Source: Firmicutes bacterium FC7
Lineage (GTDB): Bacteria; Bacillota; Clostridia; Tissierellales; Tissierellaceae
Length of the DNA stretch: 64,000 nt
Direction: 5' to 3'
Assembly: GCA_022760735.1 (NCBI GenBank)
Contig: JAKELU010000001.1
Coordinates: 142,541-206,540 of the forward strand
The notes below the pieces were generated by a model. That model ran no database searches. It was not told where the DNA came from and saw only the letters and a list, made by a program, of their open reading frames with translations. Below, piece by piece: positions 8,569 to 16,953 of this stretch. The position numbers were made by a program, and so were the translations under genes. Position 1 is the stretch's first letter. Each line of letters begins with the position of its first letter.

Positions 8569-9858
8569 TTAAACTAATAATAAACTAATTTGAGGTATAA
8601 ATGTGATTACTAATAATGAGATTAGGAAACCAATCATAAATGGAGCTGCAGCTTTAGCTATCTTCATAATTGGAATATCTGTCATACTACTTGCAACGAA
8701 TAGATTAACTCCCATTGGAGGTGTAACAAATCCTATTGCTAAATTTACAACCATTATAATACCAAAGTGGATTGGATTTACTCCAACTTGTTGCACTATT
8801 GGTAATAAAATTGGCGTTAATATAAGTATAGCAGGTGTTGTATCCATTACCATACCTACAAATAACAGGAATAAATTGATTACAAGCAATATACCAATCT
8901 TGTCTGAGACGATTGAAGTTATGGCATTTGCAAAGAATTGAGGTGCTCTAAGGAATGTAAGCACTCTTGCAAATCCCATTGCCGCTGCTAAGATAAACAT
9001 AATTGGTGTGTAGGAATCTACGCTTTCCTTTATTAATTTAGGAAAATCGCTAAACTTCATTGTCTTATATACAAATACACTTATAAAGAAAGAGTAGAAT
9101 ACTGATATTACTGCTGCTTCAGTAGGTGAAGCGACTCCACTGTAGATGCTCCCTAAGATAATTACAGGTGAAAGTAAAGCCCAAAAGCTATCTTTGAATA
9201 CTACTAAAAAGCCTTTTTGTCTAAGGTCACCTGTGAAAGAATCAAGTTTTTCTTTATCTTCTCCCTTTTTCTTACAATAAAAGTATGCATATACTGAAAG
9301 GAAACCACCTATAAGTATACCTGGTAATACACCTGCTATAAATAATGAGCTAGTAGACTGACCAGATGCCATACCATAGAATATGAAAGGAATACTTGGT
9401 GGAATGATTACTCCTAGACCGCCTGCTACTGCAACCATTGATGTAACAAAAGTCTTGTCATATCCTAAGGAAACTAAAATTGGAATAGTCATTGATCCAA
9501 CTGCCGCTGTGGTGGCCGGACCTGATCCTGATATTGCACCATAGAATAAACAAGTTATAATTGCTGCTATAGGAAGACCTGCTGTTCTCTTACCTACGAA
9601 AAAAGCAAACATATTGAATAGCTTTTCTGATATCTTCCCACGTGCCATTATAATACCAGATATAATAAACATAGGAACTGCTAAAAGCGGGAAACTATCT
9701 ATACCACTAAGCATCGATCTAATTATTAACTGAGGATTTCCTGCAAAACTACTATTAGCTAATGAAGGTAAAATTGCAGTAATAGCCATTGAAACCCCAA
9801 TAGGTAACCCGATTACTAAAAAAAGCGCAAACAGTAGAAAAAAGATTCCTAGTGACAA
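8569..9858 (-). CDS. TRAP transporter large permease DctM
   Basis: A 429-residue large membrane subunit with about twelve hydrophobic segments. It carries family motifs such as FGAISGSGPATTAAVGSMTI (here YGAISGSGPATTAAVGS), GYDKTFVTSMVA and the PPSIPFIFYG loop. The start is TTG at 9858, overlapping the dctQ stop by 10 nt, so the two are translationally coupled. It moves the solute delivered by DctP across the membrane with sodium. Confidence 0.94.
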   Translation of the reverse strand: MSLGIFFLLFALFLVIGLPIGVSMAITAILPSLANSSFAGNPQLIIRSMLSGIDSFPLLAVPMFIISGIIMARGKISEKLFNMFAFFVGKRTAGLPIAAIITCLFYGAISGSGPATTAAVGSMTIPILVSLGYDKTFVTSMVAVAGGLGVIIPPSIPFIFYGMASGQSTSSLFIAGVLPGILIGGFLSVYAYFYCKKKGEDKEKLDSFTGDLRQKGFLVVFKDSFWALLSPVIILGSIYSGVASPTEAAVISVFYSFFISVFVYKTMKFSDFPKLIKESVDSYTPIMFILAAAMGFARVLTFLRAPQFFANAITSIVSDKIGILLVINLFLLFVGMVMDTTPAILILTPILLPIVQQVGVNPIHFGIIMVVNLAIGFVTPPMGVNLFVASSMTDIPIMKIAKAAAPFMIGFLISLLVITFIPQISLLLV

Positions 9859-10346
9859 TTTTCTTCCTCCTTTCCTATAGGAGCTTTAATAGTAAGTATT
9901 AAAGCTTGTAGAGTTCGAATAATAGCTAGTCCAAATCCGACCAATGAAGAAAATTGAATTAAATACATTGGCAAGCCAAGAGCAGGACTTCTTTGTCCAC
10001 TATTCATTGAAGATTGAACTACACCAATAGAATTCTTAAACATAAATATAAAGAATATGAACATTAATAAATATCCAATAATCCATAAAACTTTCTTGAC
10101 ACCTTCTGGTAAAACTGTAAACAACTGATCTATTTTTAATGCTATATTTGTTTTTATTGTATATGGAAGAGAAAGAAATGCTGACCATACGAATAGATAT
10201 CTTGTTAACTCTTCTGACCAAGATAATGAAGAGTTAAACACATACCTTGCAACAACTTGTACACCCATGATTAAGATCATTAGAGTGAGTAGTATACCAA
10301 GAATAAACTTTTCCAAATTTTCATCTAACCATTTTATGGCACTCAA
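9849..10346 (-). CDS. TRAP transporter small permease DctQ
   Basis: A 165-residue small membrane subunit with four hydrophobic helices. The family signature is in ARYVFNSSLSWSEELTRYLF near residue 33. The start is TTG at 10346 behind GGAGGTG. It is the first gene of the dctQ-dctM-dctP-aroE-like operon, directly below a promoter carrying an IclR-type palindrome. Confidence 0.93.
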   Translation of the reverse strand: MSAIKWLDENLEKFILGILLTLMILIMGVQVVARYVFNSSLSWSEELTRYLFVWSAFLSLPYTIKTNIALKIDQLFTVLPEGVKKVLWIIGYLLMFIFFIFMFKNSIGVVQSSMNSGQRSPALGLPMYLIQFSSLVGFGLAIIRTLQALILTIKAPIGKEEENCH

Positions 10347-10475
10347 AATTTACACCTCCATTAATATACATAGCATTTTGCAAAACAAATTATTATTTTG
10401 GGTATATCCAACCCCTACATAATTCTTAATTTTATACAAGATTATTCCCGTTCTACGGAACTGTATAGATATGTA

Positions 10476-10518
10476 TGGAACTTATTTTCATAATATCACT
10501 GTATGAAATCGTTGTCAA
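10476..10518 (-). promoter_or_regulatory. dctQ promoter with IclR-type operator
   Basis: On the minus strand TTGACA (10513-10518), a 17-nt spacer and TATTAT (10490-10495). The palindrome TGAAAATAAGTTCCA (10476-10490) covers the -10 edge and start site. A second GGAAC half-site (10457-10461) lies exactly 20 bp from the one at 10477, two helical turns away. Confidence 0.7.
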
Positions 10519-10581
10519 CATTGAAAACACCAAATTTTTGTATATTTACCACATAGAGGTTTTGATCATATTTTCAATGTT

Positions 10582-10615
10582 ATGGGAGGAGAGGGAGGGG
10601 TCAAACTCCTCCCAT
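10582..10615 (-). terminator. Likely terminator after the ThDP gene
   Basis: ATGGGAGGAG (10582-10591) pairs with CTCCTCCCAT (10606-10615) around a 14-nt loop, just beyond the ThDP enzyme stop. The following T run is weak, so partial read-through into the TRAP operon is possible. Confidence 0.5.
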
Positions 10616-10625
10616 TTCTTCCTTG

Positions 10626-12434
10626 CTATTTCTTATTTGTATTTATGTGATATGATCTTGTAGCTTCACCATATATTAACTTACCATTTACTACATTTTC
10701 TTTTGGATTATAAATATCATTTATATTCCAAATTCCTTCAGTAGGTACTGGTATATTTTCCATCGGTACATCTATTAAATATGGTACATTTGAATTTATT
10801 GCTTCCTCAAATACACTCCTGAATTCTTCTGCAGAATTTATTCTTACACCTCTAACGCCATATGCTTCTGCAACTTTAGCCCAATCTGGATTGTAAACTC
10901 TACCTTCTGAATCACGGAATTCTGATCCAAATGTATGACCATAGGCACCCATACCTAAACCTGCAATTGTACCAAATGCATTATTGTTCATGATTACCCA
11001 TACTACTGGAATATTTTGTTCTACAGCTGTTGCTAATACAGATGGATTAGTTCCAAATCCACCGTCTCCAATAAGTGTAATTACCTTCTTGTCTGGAGCT
11101 GCTAATTTAGCACCTAGTACTGCTGCTGAACCAAATCCCATTGTTGCTAATCCACCTGGGTGGAAGATTGTACTTGGTTTAGTTATATCAAATTGTTGTC
11201 CTACACCATTTTTATTCCATCCTACATCTGTAAATATAAGGCCATCTTCAGGAAATACTTCTCTTACGTCTTTTAATATTTTCTGAGGTGTCATAGGGAA
11301 TCTTAAATCCTCAGATATTGCTCTATTGGATTCTTTGAAATCCGCTTTGTATTTAGCAATTCTTTCTCTTAACTCTGGTCTTTGTATACCTTCTGGTTTC
11401 AATTCTTTAGCAGCTTCTAATATTTGTGCTAGGGCCTCCTTTGGATCAGCAACTGCACCAATTTCTACTGGATAGTTTCTACCGATTTCAGCTGGTTCCA
11501 TATCTATTTGAATAAATCTCGACTTTTCTGTAAATGTAACTCCTTCATACCAGGAGCTTGAATCTGCTTCGGCAAATCTTGTTCCCACTCCAAGAATCAA
11601 GTCCGCATTTAAGGTTATTGAGTGAACAAAATCAGTACCCCAAAATCCAGTCATACCTACCAATAATGGGTGTGTGTCTGAAACTCCACCTTGACCCATT
11701 AATGATCTAGTCATAGGAATATCTAAAAATTCTGCAAGGGCTGCCAATTCTTCACTTGCTTCATGCCATACAACTTGTCCACCAAAATGAATTAAAGGTC
11801 TTTCAGCTTCAATTAATCTCTTAGCAATTTCCTTTGCAGTTTCCTTTGGTAATGCGGGTTTTACTGTAAAATGAGAATCACGATATGTTCTTGCAAAAAG
11901 ACTATCATCCACTTCTCTTGACCACATATCCATTGGAACAGATATAAGAACAGGTCCTGGTCTGCCTGACTCAGCAAGTCTAAATGCTTTATCTAGTATT
12001 TCTGGCATTGCATCTGGATTATCAAGTCTCCAAGCTCTCTTTACAAATGGCCTATATATTTCATATTGTGAACCATCTGCATGCATATTTACCTCTTGAT
12101 GAGGATGTTTTCCATAGTAATAACTAGGTACATCTCCAGCTAATACCACCATTGGTATAGCATCAAGTGCTGCATTAGCAACACCAGTTGTTGCATTTGT
12201 AATTCCTGGTCCTAGATGTGTCATTAATACTGATGCTTTTTTAGTCACTCTCGCATATCCATCTGCAGCTGTAGCAGCTATCTGTTCGTGTCGAACTGAA
12301 ATGTATTTTAGCTTTTTACTTTTTGCAATAGCATCAAGAAATCCAATTACAGTGTGTCCTGTTAATCCAAAGATGTATTCAACATTTCTTCTTTCAAGAT
12401 AATCAACTATTTGATGTGACAGTAGCTTTTTCAA
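10626..12434 (-). CDS. ThDP-dependent enzyme, acetolactate synthase-like fold
   Basis: A 602-residue thiamine-diphosphate enzyme with the three-domain fold of acetolactate synthases and 2-oxo-acid decarboxylases. The catalytic Glu50 that activates the cofactor is present (VRHEQIAATAADGYAR). The ThDP/Mg motif runs from GDGGFGTNPSVLATAVEQN to NNNAFGT near residues 465-495. No ilvN partner or branched-chain genes are nearby, so acetolactate synthesis is unlikely; Glu50 also argues against glyoxylate carboligase. With an acylating aldehyde dehydrogenase 20 nt upstream, I infer a 2-oxo acid decarboxylase or acyl-group lyase that produces an aldehyde. The start is TTG behind AAGGAGG. Confidence 0.88.
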   Translation of the reverse strand: MKKLLSHQIVDYLERRNVEYIFGLTGHTVIGFLDAIAKSKKLKYISVRHEQIAATAADGYARVTKKASVLMTHLGPGITNATTGVANAALDAIPMVVLAGDVPSYYYGKHPHQEVNMHADGSQYEIYRPFVKRAWRLDNPDAMPEILDKAFRLAESGRPGPVLISVPMDMWSREVDDSLFARTYRDSHFTVKPALPKETAKEIAKRLIEAERPLIHFGGQVVWHEASEELAALAEFLDIPMTRSLMGQGGVSDTHPLLVGMTGFWGTDFVHSITLNADLILGVGTRFAEADSSSWYEGVTFTEKSRFIQIDMEPAEIGRNYPVEIGAVADPKEALAQILEAAKELKPEGIQRPELRERIAKYKADFKESNRAISEDLRFPMTPQKILKDVREVFPEDGLIFTDVGWNKNGVGQQFDITKPSTIFHPGGLATMGFGSAAVLGAKLAAPDKKVITLIGDGGFGTNPSVLATAVEQNIPVVWVIMNNNAFGTIAGLGMGAYGHTFGSEFRDSEGRVYNPDWAKVAEAYGVRGVRINSAEEFRSVFEEAINSNVPYLIDVPMENIPVPTEGIWNINDIYNPKENVVNGKLIYGEATRSYHINTNKK

Positions 12435-12454
12435 AGATTTACCTCCTTTAATTC

Positions 12455-13897
12455 TTATTTTTCTAATTCAGGATCGTAAAACTCGCCAAATAATTCCTCA
12501 TCTGAAGGTCTATCCTCAGGTATAGGAACAGATACCCAAGTAAAGTTCATGTAGTGCTTCAAGCTAACATTTTCTGAGGTAATATTTCCACCCCAAGTAC
12601 CACATCCTAAAGATGAAGTCATAGGCATACCATTTGTAAATGAACCTGCATTTGCTCTTGAATTTGGTTGTCTTACCATGATTCTACTTACTGGTGCATT
12701 TAATGCATGTCTATGGATGTGATCTTCATCGAAGGAGTAAATACCACATGAATGACCCTTTCCACCAACTTCAAATATATCTCTAACCATAGCAAGAGCT
12801 TCTTCAAAATCACCGTATTTATATAGAGCTAGAAGAGTAGTTAATTTCTCATGAGAGAATAGATGCTCTTTGCCAATTCCATCTCCCATTACCATTATGA
12901 ACTTTCTATCTTCAGGAATTTCAAAACCAGCTTTTCTTGCTAATTCAGGTGCTGCTATAGCAACTGTATCTGCCAATCTCTTCCCGTTTTCATCCCACAT
13001 AACTTTTTTCAAAGCTGCCTTTTCTTCTTCATTTGCTAAATATCCACCAACGTTTATTAATTCTTCTACCATATCATCAAAGATGCTTTCTTGAATTATA
13101 AGGTTACCATCAGCTGAACAACCTGAACCGAAATCTGAAGTTTTACTTAACATCGTATTCATTGCAGCTTCCTTTATATCTGCTGTTTCATCTATTACCA
13201 TAGTCGAATTTCCTGCTCCTACACCATAAGCTGGTGTACCTGCTTTGTAGGTACGTCTAACTACGTTTTGCCCACCGGTTGCCATTACTAGGTCTGCTTC
13301 AGCTGCTAATGCCATTGACATTGCCTTATTAGGATTTCCCTTTAAACACTGTAAAATATCTGGGTTTACTCCTTCTTTTCTCAAAGCTTCTCTCATTAAC
13401 TCTACAGTTTTGTAAGTAGTATTTTTTGAACGTGGATGCGGTGAAAAGATCACAACATCTCTAGCTTTAATTGCATTAATTGCCGTACCTGCTGGGGTTA
13501 AATCAGGATTTGTTGTAGGAACTAAAGATGCAACTATTCCAGCTGGTTTACCGTATATTTTTATACCTTTTTCAGGCATCTCTTTTACAACACCAACGCT
13601 CTTTTGACGAAGTGCATCTCTTAAAACTCCTCTTATCTTGAATCTCTTGTTCATTCTTGTAACAGGGTCACCTAAGCCTGTTTCCTCTATTCCGAAGCGT
13701 ACAAGCTCTTCAAAGGTCTTTTTATTAGCCACAGACCATGCTACTGCTCTAATTAGCCTGTCTACTTTTTCTTGATCAAAGGTCTCAATCTCTTTAAAAG
13801 CTATCCTAGCCTTTGCAAAGACCTCCTCCAATTCATAAATTTGTTCATCAGTTAAATCTGGATATTTTTCCTTAAATGAACTATTATTCTTAGACAT
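12455..13897 (-). CDS. CoA-acylating aldehyde dehydrogenase
   Basis: A 480-residue aldehyde dehydrogenase of the acylating branch (EutE/PduP/SauS-like), which converts an aldehyde plus CoA to acyl-CoA with NAD reduction. Visible are the VPTTNP substrate loop near residue 125, the cofactor-loop motif ATGGQNVV near 205, and the catalytic cysteine in SDFGSGCSADGNL near 265. The ATG at 13897 (MSKNN) is the start because AAAGGAGG lies 7 nt upstream; the open frame reaches 13924. Its partner is the ThDP enzyme immediately downstream. The aldehyde is unknown; sulfoacetaldehyde, acetaldehyde or a larger one are all possible. Confidence 0.88.
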   Translation of the reverse strand: MSKNNSSFKEKYPDLTDEQIYELEEVFAKARIAFKEIETFDQEKVDRLIRAVAWSVANKKTFEELVRFGIEETGLGDPVTRMNKRFKIRGVLRDALRQKSVGVVKEMPEKGIKIYGKPAGIVASLVPTTNPDLTPAGTAINAIKARDVVIFSPHPRSKNTTYKTVELMREALRKEGVNPDILQCLKGNPNKAMSMALAAEADLVMATGGQNVVRRTYKAGTPAYGVGAGNSTMVIDETADIKEAAMNTMLSKTSDFGSGCSADGNLIIQESIFDDMVEELINVGGYLANEEEKAALKKVMWDENGKRLADTVAIAAPELARKAGFEIPEDRKFIMVMGDGIGKEHLFSHEKLTTLLALYKYGDFEEALAMVRDIFEVGGKGHSCGIYSFDEDHIHRHALNAPVSRIMVRQPNSRANAGSFTNGMPMTSSLGCGTWGGNITSENVSLKHYMNFTWVSVPIPEDRPSDEELFGEFYDPELEK

Positions 13898-13979
13898 ATA
13901 TAATCCTCCTTTACACACATCCATTAGATGCTATTTTACTTATTATATTAGGCAAAGTTTACTAACTTCCAATTATTTA

Positions 13980-14891
13980 TTACTTTATCAATTCACAGCT
14001 CTTACCCGCTCTTAATATATATCCTGGTAAGCTATGTCCAACAATATCCTGAACTCTCCTAGCTATTTCAATTGCCTTATCCAGATTAATACCTGTTTCG
14101 ATTCCCATTTCCTCTAGCATATGAATCAAATCTTCACTTATAACATTCCCTGTTGCACCTGGAACAAATGGACAACCTCCTAATCCCCCAAAAGATGAAT
14201 CAAACCATGTTATCCCTGCCTGCATACCAGCTAATACATTAGCATTACCTGCTCCTCTTGTATTATGGAAGTGTAAAATCCACTTCACTTCTGGATATTT
14301 CTCTTTTAAATCAGTACATAAGTTATATACCTGATTTGGAACTGCCATTCCAGATGCATCTGATAATGAAATTTCTCTAATCCCAACGCTTAAATAAGCT
14401 TCAACGATTTTTTTTACGTCCTCTACAGGAATTTTGTGCTCCCACGGAGAACCAAATGGCATAGAAATAGATCCTGAAATTCCAAGTCCGTTTGAAATAG
14501 CTAAATCAACACATTCCTTGAATTTAGATACACTTTCCTCTGGAGTCATATTTAAGTTAGCTAGATTATGCTTTCTACTTGCAGACACATTTAGCTTAAC
14601 TTTCTTGCATCCACATGCTATAGCTCTTTCAACACCCTTTAAATTTGCTACTAATGCTCTATATTCCACGCCCTCTTTCTTGTTTATTTTCTTAAAAACC
14701 TCGTCAGTATTAGCCATCTGTGGCACTGCTTTTGGACTCATGAAAGAACCTACTTCGATAACCTTATATCCTGCTTCTGTAATCGCATTAATCAACTCAA
14801 CCTTTTCATCTACAGATAAAACCTTTTCCTCGTTTTGTAAGCCATCCCTTGGTCCGACTTCACATATTATGACTTTCTCTGGTAACTTCAT
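13980..14891 (-). CDS. HMG-CoA lyase-like carbon-carbon lyase
   Basis: A 303-residue DRE-TIM metallolyase of the hydroxymethylglutaryl-CoA lyase type, which cleaves a 3-hydroxyacyl-CoA into acetyl-CoA and a keto acid. Motifs are VGPRDGLQNE at residue 12, the metal ligands in LHFHNTRGAGNAN near 205, and the catalytic Cys loop GGLGGCPFVPGATGN near 238. The Pro-Gly variant of that loop is typical of homologues with substrates other than HMG-CoA. No leucine-degradation genes are nearby. It lies between the TIM-barrel gene and the aldehyde dehydrogenase in one operon, so it probably releases acetyl-CoA late in the same pathway. Confidence 0.88.
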   Translation of the reverse strand: MKLPEKVIICEVGPRDGLQNEEKVLSVDEKVELINAITEAGYKVIEVGSFMSPKAVPQMANTDEVFKKINKKEGVEYRALVANLKGVERAIACGCKKVKLNVSASRKHNLANLNMTPEESVSKFKECVDLAISNGLGISGSISMPFGSPWEHKIPVEDVKKIVEAYLSVGIREISLSDASGMAVPNQVYNLCTDLKEKYPEVKWILHFHNTRGAGNANVLAGMQAGITWFDSSFGGLGGCPFVPGATGNVISEDLIHMLEEMGIETGINLDKAIEIARRVQDIVGHSLPGYILRAGKSCELIK

Positions 14892-14955
14892 TAGATAATT
14901 ACCTCCTTCTATTGATTCATTTTACAGAATCAATGTTAACATTATGTTAAGAAAA

Positions 14956-15789
14956 CTAATAACTATGTTCTTCCAATTTTCTAAGGTTCTTAGCAAAATA
15001 GTCCTTTGCAGTCTGTAAACATCTACGAGCATGCTCGGCATAACCAAACTCAGCTACCCTCTCAAGATGTGGCAATTCAATTGAATATACAATACCATCA
15101 GGCAATCTATTTACTATAGATGCAATATCGATTGCACCTTCTCCAACGTATAATCTTGCATCACGTCCTGTATGAATTAACCCCTCTTTATCAGATGGAA
15201 TCTCAGCTGGTCCATCACAAATATGTGCAAAGTGGAACCATTCTCTTGGAAGTTCATTCAATTCTTCTAGGCTAACTCTTGACCTATGGAAATGTAACGT
15301 ATCAACCATTATGCCGGCATTTTCTCTGTTTACAGTTCTTAATACATCTACAGCACCCTTTAAATCGCTAACACTTGCCCATGTAACGAATTCTAAATCT
15401 ACATTTAGGCCATATTTTTTTGCTATATCACAAAGATCTGCAAACTGCTCCAAATAAAACTCACGATTTGATGTCCATATACTACTTAGGACACTTTTTG
15501 CTCCTAATTCTGCTGCTACTTCTATTGCAGGTTCATATTGTCTAACATTTCTTCCGTCTTCTATTTTTGCTAATTCAATATCGTGTACCTTTAAACCTGT
15601 ATCAGCCAAAGCTCTTTTCGTTTGTTTAAGCATTGTCTTATTGTTAGCTAAATCATAATTTGGTTCACCAGGTAAGCCCATATATATCGGCCTGATACTG
15701 ATATAATCATAACCTGTCATGGCTGCAATATATGCCATTTCAGGCGGTGGACATCCGAGAACAGTAAGATGTGCTAACGAAAATTTCAT
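14956..15789 (-). CDS. Sugar-isomerase/dehydroshikimate-dehydratase-like TIM barrel
   Basis: A 277-residue xylose-isomerase-like TIM barrel, the superfamily that holds 3-dehydroshikimate dehydratase, hydroxypyruvate isomerase and IolE. Metal ligands are suggested by Glu in NVDLEFVTW, Asp and His in IMVDTLHFHRS, His in HFAHICDGP and Glu in VYSIELP. It heads the operon TIM barrel, HMGL-like, aldehyde dehydrogenase, ThDP enzyme. The promoter carries two IclR-type palindromes. Because an AroE-like dehydrogenase belongs to the same putative regulon, dehydroshikimate dehydration is the leading guess, but an isomerase or epimerase cannot be excluded. Confidence 0.8.
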   Translation of the reverse strand: MKFSLAHLTVLGCPPPEMAYIAAMTGYDYISIRPIYMGLPGEPNYDLANNKTMLKQTKRALADTGLKVHDIELAKIEDGRNVRQYEPAIEVAAELGAKSVLSSIWTSNREFYLEQFADLCDIAKKYGLNVDLEFVTWASVSDLKGAVDVLRTVNRENAGIMVDTLHFHRSRVSLEELNELPREWFHFAHICDGPAEIPSDKEGLIHTGRDARLYVGEGAIDIASIVNRLPDGIVYSIELPHLERVAEFGYAEHARRCLQTAKDYFAKNLRKLEEHSY

Positions 15790-15815
15790 TTTTTATCCCC
15801 CTTTGTTCTGTCTAT

Positions 15816-15878
15816 CGGAACTTTATTTCATTATTTAACGTTTTCCTTTATTATAATGAAACTAATTTCATCTGTCAA
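15816..15878 (-). promoter_or_regulatory. Promoter of the TIM-barrel operon with two IclR-type sites
   Basis: A consensus promoter on the minus strand: TTGACA (15873-15878), a 17-nt spacer and TATAAT (15850-15855). One palindrome, TGAAATTAGTTTCA (15857-15870), fills the spacer. A second, TGAAATAAAGTTCCG (15816-15830), lies about 20 nt past the -10. Occupancy of either should block transcription. Confidence 0.75.
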
Positions 15879-15912
15879 TAGTTGGATTGAATTTTTGTAC
15901 ATTTTTCCATAA

Positions 15913-15943
15913 AATAAAAAAAGAAGAACCTTCTGTTCTTCTT
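15913..15943 (-). terminator. Terminator of the LysR gene
   Basis: AAGAAGAAC (15921-15929) pairs with GTTCTTCTT (15935-15943), followed on the minus strand by eight T with one break. It separates the LysR gene from the TIM-barrel operon promoter. Confidence 0.88.
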
Positions 15944-15948
15944 AACTA

Positions 15949-16833
15949 CTATATACTTAGTTTAGTTGCTGCAAAATTAATCCACTCTCTACTAGCGTGG
16001 GAAAGATATCTATCCTTTCTCCAATTTATCGACAAATTTAAATATATTGATGGTTCTTCTAGGGGAATATATATTAAATTTTCCTTCTTTAATTCCATAC
16101 ACGTAACCTCTGGCAGAAATGCAACACCTACTCCAAAGGCTACCATTTCAGCAATAAATTCTTTCTGCGAACTCTTGCATATTATATAAGGTTCAAAACC
16201 TTCCAATTTACATCTTTCAATAATATTATCATTCAGTTTAAAGTCTTCCTGAAACAAAACAAATTTTTGGTTTCTAAGATCATCAAAAGAAATGACATTT
16301 TTATTGGCTAACACACTATTCTTGTTCACAACCACAAGAAGAGGACTTCTCACGAATTCGATTGAATCATATATTTCACTTTTTGATGGATTAGATACCA
16401 TTATGCCAATGTCTAATTTCCCCTCTTCAAGTCGAGTTTCAATTTGCTTAGAACCACCTTCAAATAATTTAATTTTGATATTTGGATATTTATAATTAAA
16501 TTCTCCAATGATTTCTGGAAAAAATGATGATCCTGTTAGCGGTGGAATCCCAATATTAATTTCACCCTTGTTTAACTCATGATAATTCTCAACTTCTAGA
16601 GGTATACTCTTCATTAAGTTCATAATATTTATACATTGTTTATAAATAGACTTACCAACTTCAGTCAATTCAATATTTGGAGTACGATAAAAAAGTTGAG
16701 TATCTAATTCATCCTCCAAGGACTTAATCAATTTGCTTACAGAGGATTGAGTGACATAGAGTTCTTCTGCAGCCTTAGTAAAATTTAAATAATCTGCAAC
16801 TGCTATAAATGTTTCAATTTGCTTCAAATTCAC
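15949..16833 (-). CDS. LysR-type regulator, divergent from gdh
   Basis: A 294-residue LysR regulator. The N-terminal helix-turn-helix reads LNFTKAAEELYVTQSSVSKLIKSLEDEL (residues about 18-45, of which LYVTQSSVSKLI is the recognition part). The effector domain starts near residue 90 (INIGIPPLTGSSFFPEIIGE). The GTG at 16833 with TGGAGGGA upstream is a better start than the upstream Met at 16932, which would place 33 atypical residues before the HTH. It is transcribed divergently from the glutamate dehydrogenase gene, as LysR regulators and their targets usually are. Confidence 0.92.
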   Translation of the reverse strand: MNLKQIETFIAVADYLNFTKAAEELYVTQSSVSKLIKSLEDELDTQLFYRTPNIELTEVGKSIYKQCINIMNLMKSIPLEVENYHELNKGEINIGIPPLTGSSFFPEIIGEFNYKYPNIKIKLFEGGSKQIETRLEEGKLDIGIMVSNPSKSEIYDSIEFVRSPLLVVVNKNSVLANKNVISFDDLRNQKFVLFQEDFKLNDNIIERCKLEGFEPYIICKSSQKEFIAEMVAFGVGVAFLPEVTCMELKKENLIYIPLEEPSIYLNLSINWRKDRYLSHASREWINFAATKLSI

Positions 16834-16865
16834 AAGAATTTCCCTCCATTCCAATTCGGAATAGT

Positions 16866-16894
16866 TATAAGTATATATATGAATTTTACTTATA
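16866..16894. promoter_or_regulatory. Candidate LysR operator upstream of gdh
   Basis: TATAAGT (16866-16872) and ACTTATA (16888-16894) form an interrupted palindrome with a 15-nt gap in the divergent region, about 60 bp upstream of the gdh start. This is where LysR recognition sites are expected. Confidence 0.45.
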
Positions 16895-16953
16895 CTAACT
16901 TTTATAATACTATAATACTTAACCAAATACAACGAAAATAAGGGGGCTTTATA

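Noticed and set aside
10626-12434. Acetolactate synthase or glyoxylate carboligase as specific names for the ThDP enzyme
   Set aside because: No regulatory subunit or branched-chain genes nearby, and the conserved catalytic Glu50 argues against glyoxylate carboligase.
14434-14898. 154-residue plus-strand reading frame
   Set aside because: It is the antisense shadow of the HMG-CoA-lyase-like gene, which has clear family motifs.
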